Of a DNA stretch of 50,544 nucleotides, positions 16,560 to 23,911 are shown in pieces (the stretch's first letter is position 1; the number at the start of each line of letters is the position of its first letter). The notes below the pieces were generated by a model that searched no databases, was not told the origin of the DNA, and was given only the letters and a program-made list of their open reading frames with translations. The stretch spans positions 1 to 50,544 of the forward strand of contig JAFRYI010000021.1 of the NCBI GenBank assembly GCA_017437745.1. Reading direction: 5' to 3'. This DNA is from Bacillota bacterium. GTDB taxonomy: Bacteria > Bacillota > Clostridia > Peptostreptococcales > Anaerovoracaceae. A program made the position numbers and the translations under genes.

Positions 16560-18128
16560 ATGAACGAACAGACTGTCGTAGCGCTTAAAGGCAGGATAGA
16601 TTCGGGCAACGCCGCGGACGTGGAGCAGAGCATCCTTGCTCAGCTCGCCGGAACGGACAGCGCGGCTCCGGTGGCTCTGGACGCTCAGGATCTGGAATAC
16701 ACTTCCAGCGCGGGACTGCGCGTCATATTGCGTCTTAAGAAGTCCTATCCGGAGCTTAAGATAATAAACGTCAATTCCGAAGTCTACGAGATACTGGACA
16801 TGACCGGCTTTACGGAGATGATGCCTGTAGAGAAGGCCTACCGCGTAGTCTCCACCGAAGGATGCGAGGAGATAGGCCGCGGCGCCAACGGCACCATATA
16901 CCGCATAGACAAGGATAACGTCGTTAAGGTCTACAACAACGCGGACGCTCTGGAGGACATACAGCACGAGCGCCAGGTGGCCAAGCTGGCTCTTATCCTG
17001 GGCATTCCCACCGCCATCTCTTACGATGTGGTAAGGGTGGGAGAGAGCTACGGCTCCGTGTTCGAGCTGCTGAAGGCCAGTTCGTTCTCCAAGATCCTGG
17101 CTGCGGAGCCGGAGAAGATGGATTGGTGCGTAAAGGAATACATAGACCTGCTCAAGAAGATCCACGGCACCGTCGTCCCCGAGGGCAAGCTTCCGGACAT
17201 GAAGGAGACCGTAGTCGGCTGGGCGGAGTTCCTGCGCGACCATCTGCCTGAAGAATACATGGATAAGCTGCTGACCATGATAAAGGCCATCCCGCATACG
17301 GATCACATGATGCACGGCGATTACCACACCAAGAACGTAATGCTTCAGGGCGACGAGGTGCTTCTGATCGACATGGATACTCTGTCCGTTGGAGACCCCA
17401 TATTCGACCTGGCGTTCATGTACAACGCTTTCATCGGTTTCTCCGAGCAGGATCACACCATAATCAAGGAGTTCCAGGGCTTCGACCACGAGACCGCCGA
17501 AAAGTTCTGGCATAAGTCTCTGGCCGCTTACCTCGGAACCAACTGTCCCACCAAGATCAAAGAGGTGGAGGACAAGGCCAGGATAGTAGGCTACACCAGG
17601 CTGGTGCGCCACGCTATAAGGCGCGGAGGAAACGATCCGGAGAAAGCCCGCCAGACTGTCGCTTACCGCAAGGAAAAGCTGATGGAGCTTCTGGACAGGA
17701 CGGACACGCTGATCTTCAGCCCCAACGAACTGGAGATAGAGGCCGCGGACGAGAATCTGGAGGAAGTCCTGGCGTTCATAGAGGAAAAACTGGAAGCCTT
17801 CGGCTGCCCGCCCAAAAAGCTGATGCAGATAAGGCTGGCTTCTGAAGAGATATTCGTTAACATAGCGCATTACGCCTACGCCCCGGACAAGGGCAAGGCA
17901 AAGGTCCGCGTGGAAGTGACCGAAGATCCGGTGACGGTCTCCATAACCTTCATCGACAAAGGCGTTCCGTACGACCCGCTGGCGAAGGAAGACCCCAACA
18001 TCCATCTGGACGCGGACGAAAGGCAGATAGGCGGCCTGGGCATCTTCCTGGTCAAGCAGACCATGGACGACGTCAACTACGAGTATAAGGACGGACAGAA
18101 CATACTTACTTTAAAGAAGAGCCTGTAG
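16560..18128 (+). CDS. STAS - aminoglycoside-phosphotransferase-like kinase - HATPase fusion
   Basis: A 522-residue cytoplasmic three-domain protein. Residues ~1-95: STAS (anti-sigma antagonist) domain with LEYTSSAGLRVIL, the phosphorylatable Ser being 49 or 50. Residues ~100-385: APH-type kinase of the TIGR02172 kind, with GRGANG loop, Lys in VVKVY, catalytic HGDYHTKN (Asp254) and the metal Asp in LLIDMDT. Residues ~390-522: RsbW-like HATPase with N-box SEEIFVNIAHYAY, G1 DKGVPYDP and G2 GGLGIFLVKQT. The usual partner-switch proteins (antagonist and its kinase) are thus on one chain with a second kinase between them. ATG 16560 is chosen over GTG 16551 because GAAAGG has correct spacing. Target sigma factor unknown. 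Confidence 0.88.
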   Translation: MNEQTVVALKGRIDSGNAADVEQSILAQLAGTDSAAPVALDAQDLEYTSSAGLRVILRLKKSYPELKIINVNSEVYEILDMTGFTEMMPVEKAYRVVSTEGCEEIGRGANGTIYRIDKDNVVKVYNNADALEDIQHERQVAKLALILGIPTAISYDVVRVGESYGSVFELLKASSFSKILAAEPEKMDWCVKEYIDLLKKIHGTVVPEGKLPDMKETVVGWAEFLRDHLPEEYMDKLLTMIKAIPHTDHMMHGDYHTKNVMLQGDEVLLIDMDTLSVGDPIFDLAFMYNAFIGFSEQDHTIIKEFQGFDHETAEKFWHKSLAAYLGTNCPTKIKEVEDKARIVGYTRLVRHAIRRGGNDPEKARQTVAYRKEKLMELLDRTDTLIFSPNELEIEAADENLEEVLAFIEEKLEAFGCPPKKLMQIRLASEEIFVNIAHYAYAPDKGKAKVRVEVTEDPVTVSITFIDKGVPYDPLAKEDPNIHLDADERQIGGLGIFLVKQTMDDVNYEYKDGQNILTLKKSL

Positions 18129-18155
18129 GGCGCGGATCTGCGGGGAAAGGCGGGA

Positions 18156-19085
18156 ATGACTGATATTCCGAGGATAGATCTGCATATGCATACTACTGTC
18201 TCCGACGGAACTGACGATCCGGCGGAGATAGTTTCGCGTGTCCGCGATGCCGGTATTCAGCTGTTCTCGGTAACCGACCACGACGCTTTGAAAGCCTGCG
18301 GCATAGTCGCGGAGACTCTTGTCCCCGGCGATCCGTTATTCGTTCCGGGCGTGGAGTTCTCCTGCAGGGACGAGGAAGGCAAGTATCACATACTGGGATA
18401 CGATTACGATCCCGGTTCGGAAAGCATAAGAAAGGTCGTAAAAAAAGGTCACGCCAACCGCGTGGTAAAGCTTATTGCGAGGCTGGATTTTCTGAAGGAA
18501 GAGTACGGGTTCGATTTCCCGGAGGAGGAAGTAGACCTTCTGTTCGCGATGGACAACCCCGGCAAGCCGCATCTGGGCAACCTCATGGTCAAATACGGCT
18601 ACGCGAAGACCAAAGAGGAAGCCATAAAGGATTTCATAAATAAAAAGCATTTCAAGAGCGAGTACCTTAGACCGGAGTTCGCGATAGAAGGCATACTCGG
18701 GGCAGGCGGTGTGCCGGTGCTGGCGCATCCGTCGTACGGCAGCGGAGACGAACTGTTCGTAGGCGAGGAGATGGAGTCGCGCCTTAAAAAGCTTATGGAT
18801 CTGGGGATCCGCGGCGTTGAGGCATGCTATTCCGGATTTACGGCAAAGCTGCGCGGCGAGATGCTTGGATACGCGGAAAAGTACGGTCTGTACGTTACCG
18901 CGGGCAGCGACTACCACGGCGCCAACAAACTCGTGGAGCTGGGAGACGTCTGCATGCAGGATCTGGAGGAAATACCGGAGGGCATGCTGAAATTCTTCGA
19001 GAGGGTGGGATTCGACCCGTCCGAGGCGCGGAAAGCCGAAGACCGGAAAGCAGATAAAGCGCCTGAGAAAGAGCAAAAGAAGTAA
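18156..19085 (+). CDS. PHP-domain phosphoesterase (TrpH/YciV-like)
   Basis: A 309-residue metal-dependent phosphoesterase. PHP motifs: IDLHMHTTVSDG near residue 7, VTDHDAL, GVEFSC, VLAHPSYG and the closing GSDYHGAN; these His/Asp residues bind the three-metal centre. The family includes RNase AM/3',5'-nucleoside bisphosphate phosphatases, so nucleotide or short-RNA hydrolysis is likeliest. The last ~25 residues are a charged Lys/Glu/Asp tail beyond the domain. Start ATG 18156 follows GGAAAGGCGG; it is 27 bp after the fusion protein and probably shares its transcript. Confidence 0.87.
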   Translation: MTDIPRIDLHMHTTVSDGTDDPAEIVSRVRDAGIQLFSVTDHDALKACGIVAETLVPGDPLFVPGVEFSCRDEEGKYHILGYDYDPGSESIRKVVKKGHANRVVKLIARLDFLKEEYGFDFPEEEVDLLFAMDNPGKPHLGNLMVKYGYAKTKEEAIKDFINKKHFKSEYLRPEFAIEGILGAGGVPVLAHPSYGSGDELFVGEEMESRLKKLMDLGIRGVEACYSGFTAKLRGEMLGYAEKYGLYVTAGSDYHGANKLVELGDVCMQDLEEIPEGMLKFFERVGFDPSEARKAEDRKADKAPEKEQKK

Positions 19086-19087
19086 AA

Positions 19088-19112
19088 GACCCGGGAAGAT
19101 ACGGGTCCTTAA
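19088..19112 (+). terminator. Terminator after the PHP gene
   Basis: GACCCG/CGGGTC stem with a short loop and CTT after it; modest T-run. Confidence 0.55.
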
Positions 19113-19129
19113 CAGATCGATGTAATAGC

Positions 19130-19162
19130 AAAGCCCGGGGCCGAAAAGCAGTCCCGGGCTTT
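19130..19162 (-). terminator. Terminator of the MarR gene
   Basis: Perfect AAAGCCCGGG / CCCGGGCTTT stem immediately downstream (minus strand) of the MarR stop; symmetrical, so bidirectional. Confidence 0.75.
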
Positions 19163-19172
19163 ACGTTGTGTA

Positions 19173-19820
19173 TCAGAACCTGCCCATCGCGTGGCGGTGC
19201 AGGCAGTGTCCTTTGCCGTGGATCCTGTGGTGTCCGCAGCCTTCCGGTCCGTGATGACCGTGGCCGTGGGCTCCGTGATGACCGCAGCCTTCGGATCCGT
19301 GTCCGTGGTGTCCGCATCCTGCAGCCCCGTGATGACCGTGGCCGTGGGGTCCTCCGTGCGGTCCGCAGCAGGGGCCGTTGGGTCCGTCTCCGGAGTTCTC
19401 GTTAAGATGGGCTGCAAGCTTACCGGCCAGCTCGCAGAACTGCGCGGCTTCCTCGTCCGTAAAGCAGGCGGAGAAGCTGTTAAGGGCTTCTGTCCTTACT
19501 TCGGCTACTCTCGCTGCCTGAGCCTTGCCGAGGTCGGTAAGGTATATCCTGCTTACGCGCTTGTCGGCTTCGTCAGCTTTCTTTTCAATGAGACCTCTTG
19601 CCGACATCCTGTCGGAAAGCTCGGATACGGAAGAGGGGCGCATGTCCAGAAGCTCGCAGAGCTCGCCGGCGCTGATGCCGTCGTTCTCGGAGATCACCAT
19701 GAGCGTTCTCTCGACAGCGGGCGGAAGGGTGAAGCGCATGTGCCCGGGGCTGCGTCTGATCGCTCTGGCAAGGCCGAAGGCGGATTCTAAAACATTCTTT
19801 CTGATATCTGTATTATCCAT
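19173..19820 (-). CDS. MarR-family regulator with His/Cys/Gly-rich metal-binding-like tail
   Basis: A 215-residue protein. Residues ~1-140 are a winged-helix MarR domain (ISAGELCELLDMRPSSVSEL recognition region, wing around ADKRVSRIYLT, dimerisation helices at both ends). From about residue 145 it continues into a low-complexity tail with about 20 His and 6 Cys, including three GCGHH units, which should bind Zn, Ni or Cu. Start: the minus-strand ATG at 19820 has AAAGGAG ten bases upstream, whereas the ATG at 19829 has it only one base away. The promoter carries repeated palindromes, so the protein probably represses itself. No transporter or efflux gene is adjacent, so the regulon is unknown. 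Confidence 0.88.
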   Translation of the reverse strand: MDNTDIRKNVLESAFGLARAIRRSPGHMRFTLPPAVERTLMVISENDGISAGELCELLDMRPSSVSELSDRMSARGLIEKKADEADKRVSRIYLTDLGKAQAARVAEVRTEALNSFSACFTDEEAAQFCELAGKLAAHLNENSGDGPNGPCCGPHGGPHGHGHHGAAGCGHHGHGSEGCGHHGAHGHGHHGPEGCGHHRIHGKGHCLHRHAMGRF

Positions 19821-19844
19821 GTTGATCATTCTCCTTTCATTTTG

Positions 19845-19893
19845 TTTCGGTACCTAATTATTATCTACGGCCCCATTATATTTCGGTACCTAA
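19845..19893. promoter_or_regulatory. Two MarR operator-like repeats
   Basis: The 13-mer TTAGGTACCGAAA (minus strand), built on the palindrome GGTACC, occurs at 19881-19893 inside the promoter spacer and again at 19845-19857 in the leader, exactly 36 bp apart. A dimer on each would block RNA polymerase, fitting autorepression. Confidence 0.7.
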
Positions 19894-19903
19894 CAATTGT
19901 CAA
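19875..19903 (-). promoter_or_regulatory. Consensus sigma-A promoter of the MarR gene
   Basis: On the minus strand TTGACA (19898-19903), 17-bp spacer, TATAAT (19875-19880): a perfect consensus promoter. The operator-like palindrome fills the spacer. Confidence 0.88.
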
Positions 19904-19959
19904 GTAATATTTAAAAATCTTTTGACAAGGCATGGCGCATATCATTTGAACTCTCTTTC

Positions 19960-19988
19960 TTGACTGATCTACGACAGTTTGATATAGT
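19960..19988 (+). promoter_or_regulatory. Promoter of the candidate small RNA
   Basis: TTGACT (19960-19965), 17-bp spacer, TATAGT (19983-19988). No gene start or ribosome site follows within the next 100 bases. Confidence 0.7.
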
Positions 19989-19994
19989 CTAAAT

Positions 19995-20096
19995 GAAAAG
20001 AGGCACTGCCGACAGGCGGTCCTCCCTTCGGAGTTAAGTCACAAAGTGACCGTCCTCACCTGGAAAAAATGGGCGGTCACTTGTGTTTTTTGATAT
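19995..20096 (+). ncRNA. Candidate ~100-nt small RNA with own promoter and terminator
   Basis: Between the promoter at 19960-19988 and a strong hairpin plus T6 lies about 100 bases with no open frame. Features: GGCACTGC block at 20002, small GCC-GACA-GGC hairpin, a pyrimidine stretch TCCTCCC complementary to a Shine-Dalgarno sequence, CTCC-CTTC-GGAG hairpin, GTCAC-AAA-GTGAC hairpin, then the terminator stem CACAAAGTGACCG / CGGTCACTTGTG followed by TTTTTT at about 20091. I do not recognise the family; the SRP consensus is absent. The 5' half is related to an inverted sequence at 20153-20190. Confidence 0.6.
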
Positions 20097-20152
20097 AGTA
20101 TCCCAGCGTAAATCCTGCCATAAAGCATTCAGAGGGCACAAGCACCCTCCGT

Positions 20153-20190
20153 ACTCCGAAGGGTTTACCGCCTACCGCTGCTGCAGTGCC
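20153..20190 (-). ncRNA. Inverted relative of the small RNA 5' half
   Basis: Read on the minus strand, this segment shares GGCACTGC, AGGCGGT and CCCTTCGGAGT, in the same order, with the RNA at 19995. It too is preceded by a -10-like TATAAT (20199-20204) and an ATGACT -35-like box, and is followed by a hairpin (GGAGGG/CCCTCT). No T-run follows, so it may be a second, convergent small RNA gene, a decayed copy, or the right arm of a small mobile element. Confidence 0.4.
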
Positions 20191-20283
20191 GTAAAGTCAT
20201 TATACTTATGCAGCCGAAAAAGTCATTAGTTACAGGCGAAGTCTGTGCCGTTTTCACCTATTCTTCTGTCCCTGCTTTTTATA

Positions 20284-20292
20284 TGATATAAT
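20284..20292 (+). promoter_or_regulatory. Extended -10 promoter of the GDPD gene
   Basis: TGATATAAT (TGn plus perfect TATAAT) 41 bp before ATG 20333. Because it lies just before an in-frame ATG at 20297, that ATG cannot be the usual start. Confidence 0.6.
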
Positions 20293-20332
20293 TACCATGA
20301 AAGTAGTTAGTATACGGTCAGCGGAGGTCGGG

Positions 20333-21334
20333 ATGAGCAAGGAAAAGAACGGAAATAAGAAGGGCGGAGGCATTAAGCTGCTGCTGTGCGTTCTGCTGGC
20401 GATAGCGGCGTTTCTTGTGGTGATCAACATCATCCCGCCCAGGAAAGTCGCGAAGGAGAACCCGTTCCTTAAGTCCAGGGACGCGCTTCCCATGATAGCC
20501 GCGCACCGCGGCGGAGGCGTAAGCAACCCGGAGAACACCCTCATGGCGTTCCGCGCGGCTGTAAACGAGTACGGCATCCAGATCTGCGAGACCGATCTGT
20601 GGATGACGGCCGACGGACATCTGGTCTACAGCCATGATTCCACCATCAACAGGATGGCCTGCCCGGAAGGCGCGGAAAAGGTAACGATAGCCGAGCACAC
20701 GCTTGCGGAGCTCCGCGCCTACAACATGGGATATAATTTCAAGGACCCCGCGACCGGAGGGTATATCTACAGAGACCTGACCGAAGCCGAGCAGCAGGAG
20801 AAAGGCCTTAAGATACTGGAGTTCCACGAGCTTCTGGAGGAGTTCTACGGCAGCAGAAAGGACCTGCTGTTCATCGTCGAGATAAAGAACAGCGGCGAGA
20901 CCGGATACGCTGCCGCGGAGATCATAGACAGGACGCTTACGGAGCGCTTCCCGGATTACAGGAACAATCTGGTGGTCGGCACCTTCCATCCGAAGATCGA
21001 AGAGGATCTTAAGAACAACCACCCGACGCTGATGCGCGGAGCTTCCACCTCCGGAGCGGCGAAGTTCATCCTTACGCAGTTCCTCAGGGTCAACCTGTTC
21101 GCGGGCGTCGATTTCACCTGCCTGCAGATACCCGTGGAGTACAACATCAAAGGAGTGCATGTCGGACTTACAAAGGAAAGCATCGTGGAGAGGGCTCACC
21201 GCAGGAACATAGCTGTGCAGTTCTGGACCATAAACGACGCGGACGAGATGCGCATGCTGATAGAGCTGGGAGCGGACGCGATAATGACGGACGACCCGCT
21301 GCTTCTGAAGCAGGTCCTTGACGAATACAGATGA
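20333..21334 (+). CDS. Membrane-anchored glycerophosphodiester phosphodiesterase
   Basis: A 333-residue GDPD-family enzyme that splits glycerophosphodiesters to glycerol-3-phosphate and an alcohol. An N-terminal Lys-rich segment and one hydrophobic helix (about residues 15-34) anchor it, with the catalytic part likely outside. Motifs: AAHRGGGVSNPENT (catalytic His and substrate Arg), CETDLWMT (metal Glu/Asp), SHDSTINRM (second catalytic His), FIVEIK, and the closing VQFWTINDADEM and GADAIMTDDP. The start ATG 20333 has CGGAGG upstream and follows the extended -10. The macro-domain gene begins 20 bp after the stop. Confidence 0.9.
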   Translation: MSKEKNGNKKGGGIKLLLCVLLAIAAFLVVINIIPPRKVAKENPFLKSRDALPMIAAHRGGGVSNPENTLMAFRAAVNEYGIQICETDLWMTADGHLVYSHDSTINRMACPEGAEKVTIAEHTLAELRAYNMGYNFKDPATGGYIYRDLTEAEQQEKGLKILEFHELLEEFYGSRKDLLFIVEIKNSGETGYAAAEIIDRTLTERFPDYRNNLVVGTFHPKIEEDLKNNHPTLMRGASTSGAAKFILTQFLRVNLFAGVDFTCLQIPVEYNIKGVHVGLTKESIVERAHRRNIAVQFWTINDADEMRMLIELGADAIMTDDPLLLKQVLDEYR

Positions 21335-21354
21335 CACAGGAACGGTAACAGCAA

Positions 21355-22512
21355 ATGCCATTAGAGATAATCCGGAACGATATAACCAAGGTCCGCGCGG
21401 ACGCCATAGTCAACACCGCCAATCCGAACGTAGCGGTGGGTGACGGCGTGGACAGCGCGATCTATTCTGCGGCAGGCAGGGACAAGCTGCTGGCCGCAAG
21501 GAGCGGCATAGGGGAGCTGCGCCCCGGAGAATGCGCGGTCACTCCCGCTTTCGACCTGCCCGCGAAATACATCATACATACCGTCGGCCCGGCCTGGGAA
21601 GGCGGAACCTCCGGGGAAATAGAGACTGTGGCTGAATGCTACCGCGGATCGCTGGAAAAGGCCAGGGAACTGAAGTGCGAGTCCGTGGCTTTCCCTCTGA
21701 TATCCGCCGGGACTTACGGGTTCCCAAAGGATGTCGCTCTTAAGACCGCGGTCTCGGAGATAAGCGGCTTCCTGTTCGATAACGACATGACCGTCTACCT
21801 GGTGGTCTACGACAGGAAAGCCTTCGAGGTCTCCGGCAAGGCGTTCTCGGAGATCAAGTCGTACATAGACGAGTCCGAGGTAAAGGTAAGGCAGCACAGA
21901 AGACCGGAGCCCGAAGCGATCCTGAGTTCGCGGAACGTCAGTTTCGACGATGGCCCGGAGGTCTTCGAGTCTGATGAACGCAGGTATTTCCCGGAAGTAC
22001 CGTACAGTTCCGCTCCCGTCGGAGGTGCAGCGCCGCATCCTCAGATCGAAAAGAAGAAGCGCGGCTTTGGAATACTGCCGTCCATACGCCCGGTACGCAG
22101 ACCGGGCGGACCAGCCGAGCCGGAACGCAAGCCCGACAAGGACATAGAAGACATCATAAAGGACAAGGATGAGTCCTTCCAGCAGTATCTGTTCCGCGTC
22201 ATAGACCGCAAGGGACTTACGGATCCGGAGGTCTACAAGAAGGCCAACATAGACCGCAAGCACTTCTCCAAGATACGCAGCAATCCGGACTACAACCCGT
22301 CCAAGAAGACCGCGCTGGCGTTCGCCGTGGCGCTGGAACTGAACATGGACGAGACCAGGGATCTGCTGCTTAAGGCGGGCATGGCTCTTACGCGCAGCAG
22401 CACCTTCGACCTTATAATGGCTTACTGCATAGAACACCGCATCTACGACATCTACGAGATAAACTGCATACTGTTCAAGTTCGGGCAGCCCACGCTTGGC
22501 GCGGTGGAATAA
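21355..22512 (+). CDS. Macro-domain protein with C-terminal XRE-like helical domain
   Basis: A 385-residue protein. Residues ~1-175 are a macro (ADP-ribose-binding/hydrolase) domain: ADAIVNTANPNVAVGDGVD (usual NAAN and GGGV, here NTAN and GDGV), YIIHTVGP, FPLISAGTYGFP. Residues ~180-265 are a charged, Pro/Arg-rich linker. Residues ~265-385 are helical and resemble an XRE-type DNA-binding fold (GLTDPEVYKKANIDRKHFSK, LAFAVALELNMDETRDLL). This arrangement recurs in clostridial genomes without a known role; removal of ADP-ribose from protein or nucleic acid is likely for the macro part. It lies between GDPD and a VWA gene. Confidence 0.82.
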   Translation: MPLEIIRNDITKVRADAIVNTANPNVAVGDGVDSAIYSAAGRDKLLAARSGIGELRPGECAVTPAFDLPAKYIIHTVGPAWEGGTSGEIETVAECYRGSLEKARELKCESVAFPLISAGTYGFPKDVALKTAVSEISGFLFDNDMTVYLVVYDRKAFEVSGKAFSEIKSYIDESEVKVRQHRRPEPEAILSSRNVSFDDGPEVFESDERRYFPEVPYSSAPVGGAAPHPQIEKKKRGFGILPSIRPVRRPGGPAEPERKPDKDIEDIIKDKDESFQQYLFRVIDRKGLTDPEVYKKANIDRKHFSKIRSNPDYNPSKKTALAFAVALELNMDETRDLLLKAGMALTRSSTFDLIMAYCIEHRIYDIYEINCILFKFGQPTLGAVE

Positions 22513-22594
22513 AAGCGGCCCGCGGACAGCGGCGCAGAAGAATAAGGGCTGTCGGCAGACTTCGGACCGGCCCCGGAATAATACGAAACATAAG

Positions 22595-22637
22595 GAGCGC
22601 AAAAGTCGCCCGGCAGGCGACCCCGCGCTCTTTTTCA
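22595..22637 (+). terminator. Rho-independent terminator after the macro-domain gene
   Basis: GAGCGC / GCGCTC outer stem enclosing GTCGCC-GGCGAC, followed by TTTTT. Confidence 0.85.
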
Positions 22638-22703
22638 TTTGCTATCCTTAGACCGTAAGAATAAAAGCGCGTACGCGCGGAGAGATTCAAGGAGGTAAAG
22701 GAA

Positions 22704-23366
22704 ATGGCAAACAAGGATCTTTGCGAGGTAGTATTCATTCTGGACAGGAGCGGTTCCATGTCCGGTCTGGAGGCTGACACGATAGGCGGTTTCAACGCCA
22801 CGCTGGAGAAGCAGAAGAAGGAAGACGGCGACGTACTCTGGTCCACGGTGCTCTTTGACGACAAGCACGAAGTGGTACACGACAGGGTGCCCATCGGCAG
22901 GATCGAAAAGCTTACGGAAAAGGAGTATTACGTGCGCGGATGCACGGCGCTTCTGGACGCGGTCGGCAGGGCGATACACCACATAGGCAACGTCCACAAG
23001 TACGCAAGGCCGGAGGACGTGCCCGGCAAGACGCTGTTCGTGATCACGACGGACGGCATGGAGAACGCCAGCAGGGAGTACACCTACGCTCAGGTGAAGC
23101 AGATGATAGAGCGCCAGACGGAAAGGTACGGCTGGGAATTCCTGTTCCTGGGCGCCAACATGGACGCCGTAAGCGTTGCCGGCAGGATGGGTATAAGGCC
23201 GGAGCGTTCCGCGACTTTCATCAACGACGCCTTTGGCATCAGCACAAACTATTCGGCCGTGAGCGGAGCAATGAGCAGCCTGCGCTGCTGCGGAAGCATA
23301 GACGAAGAAGCCCTTGAGGAAGTAAGGAAGGATTATAAGAAGAGAAAGGGCCTGCTGGGAAGATAA
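22704..23366 (+). CDS. VWA-domain protein (TerY-like)
   Basis: A 220-residue single von Willebrand factor A domain. The metal-dependent adhesion site is complete: DRSGSMSG (DxSxS) at about residue 14, Thr in GCTALLDAVG, Asp in TTDGMENAS. It resembles the TerY/phage-type cytoplasmic VWA proteins that act with macro-domain, kinase or phosphatase partners; here the upstream neighbour is a macro-domain protein, although a terminator separates them. No signal peptide. ATG 22704 follows CAAGGAGG. Confidence 0.87.
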   Translation: MANKDLCEVVFILDRSGSMSGLEADTIGGFNATLEKQKKEDGDVLWSTVLFDDKHEVVHDRVPIGRIEKLTEKEYYVRGCTALLDAVGRAIHHIGNVHKYARPEDVPGKTLFVITTDGMENASREYTYAQVKQMIERQTERYGWEFLFLGANMDAVSVAGRMGIRPERSATFINDAFGISTNYSAVSGAMSSLRCCGSIDEEALEEVRKDYKKRKGLLGR

Positions 23367-23425
23367 GAGGAGTTTTGCGAAAGGGGCAAACGACTGAAAA
23401 GCATGGTTCCTGAGGGAACGGAGAG

Positions 23426-23457
23426 CGGCCGGCGGTGCGTATCGCCGGTCGTTTTTT
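23426..23457 (+). terminator. Rho-independent terminator after the VWA gene
   Basis: GGCCGGCG / CGCCGGTC stem followed by TTTTTT. Confidence 0.85.
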
Positions 23458-23470
23458 CGCGAACAAAAAA

Positions 23471-23482
23471 GAACAAATGTTC
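23471..23482. promoter_or_regulatory. LexA (SOS) box
   Basis: GAACAAATGTTC matches the Gram-positive LexA consensus GAACRNRYGTTC and is the core of a 16-bp near-palindrome. It touches the -35 of the promoter that follows. Confidence 0.78.
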
Positions 23483-23511
23483 TTGATTTTTGAGTACGAC
23501 GGGGATAGAAT
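23483..23511 (+). promoter_or_regulatory. SOS-controlled promoter
   Basis: TTGATT (23483-23488), 17-bp spacer, TAGAAT (23506-23511), directly downstream of the LexA box; a bound repressor would block it. Confidence 0.7.
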
Positions 23512-23578
23512 ATAAGTGCAGGGAGGACCCTGAGGCCGTTGGTCCTGGGCCCTCTCAGAACCGGGGGAGATGCTTGCC

Positions 23579-23851
23579 GTGAAAGCCGTTAGGTGCACCG
23601 TGGATATGATAGCAGTTTTCAGATGCGGCGAAATGCCGGAGCCTGTACGTTTCAGGTACACGGACCGGGACGGAAAGGAGACTGTGATCAAGGTGGACCG
23701 CATCGTGGATCTTGCCGTGGACAGAGCCGGTTCCGGCAACAGCATAACCTACACCTGCCTAAGCATGGTGGGCCGCAGGCAGATACGCTACGACCTTAAA
23801 TACGTAGGCCGCGACATACGCTGGGAGCTTTACAAAATAGGGGACATGTAA
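23579..23851 (+). CDS. Small conserved clostridial protein under SOS control
   Basis: A 90-residue beta-rich protein: MIAVFRCGEMPEPVRFRY, VIKVDRIVDLA, GNSITYTCLS, RYDLKYVGRDIRWELYKI. I recall similar small proteins in Clostridia next to Y-family DNA polymerase genes, but no polymerase gene is near here, so the link is weak and no function is known. The start is taken as GTG 23579 because GGGGGAG stands 9-10 bases before it; ATG 23570, in frame, would follow the ribosome site directly. The LexA box upstream suggests induction by DNA damage. The gene ends 60 bp before tRNA-Val. Confidence 0.65.
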   Translation: MKAVRCTVDMIAVFRCGEMPEPVRFRYTDRDGKETVIKVDRIVDLAVDRAGSGNSITYTCLSMVGRRQIRYDLKYVGRDIRWELYKIGDM

Positions 23852-23864
23852 CGCTTAATTCTTC

Positions 23865-23893
23865 TTGAAATCCGCGGAACAAACTGCTATACT
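23865..23893 (+). promoter_or_regulatory. tRNA-Val promoter
   Basis: TTGAAA (23865-23870), 17-bp spacer, TATACT (23888-23893), with the tRNA beginning 18 bp downstream. Confidence 0.75.
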
Positions 23894-23911
23894 TTATTTC
23901 GCTCGCAGTAA

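Noticed and set aside
19195-19400. Short tandem DNA repeat or CRISPR-like array
   Set aside because: The repetitive DNA encodes the in-frame Gly/His/Cys-rich tail of the MarR protein; units are irregular and there are no spacers.
19995-20096. Signal recognition particle RNA or 6S RNA
   Set aside because: The SRP apical loop consensus (GGAAG with AGCAG) is absent and the fold lacks the large central bubble of 6S RNA.
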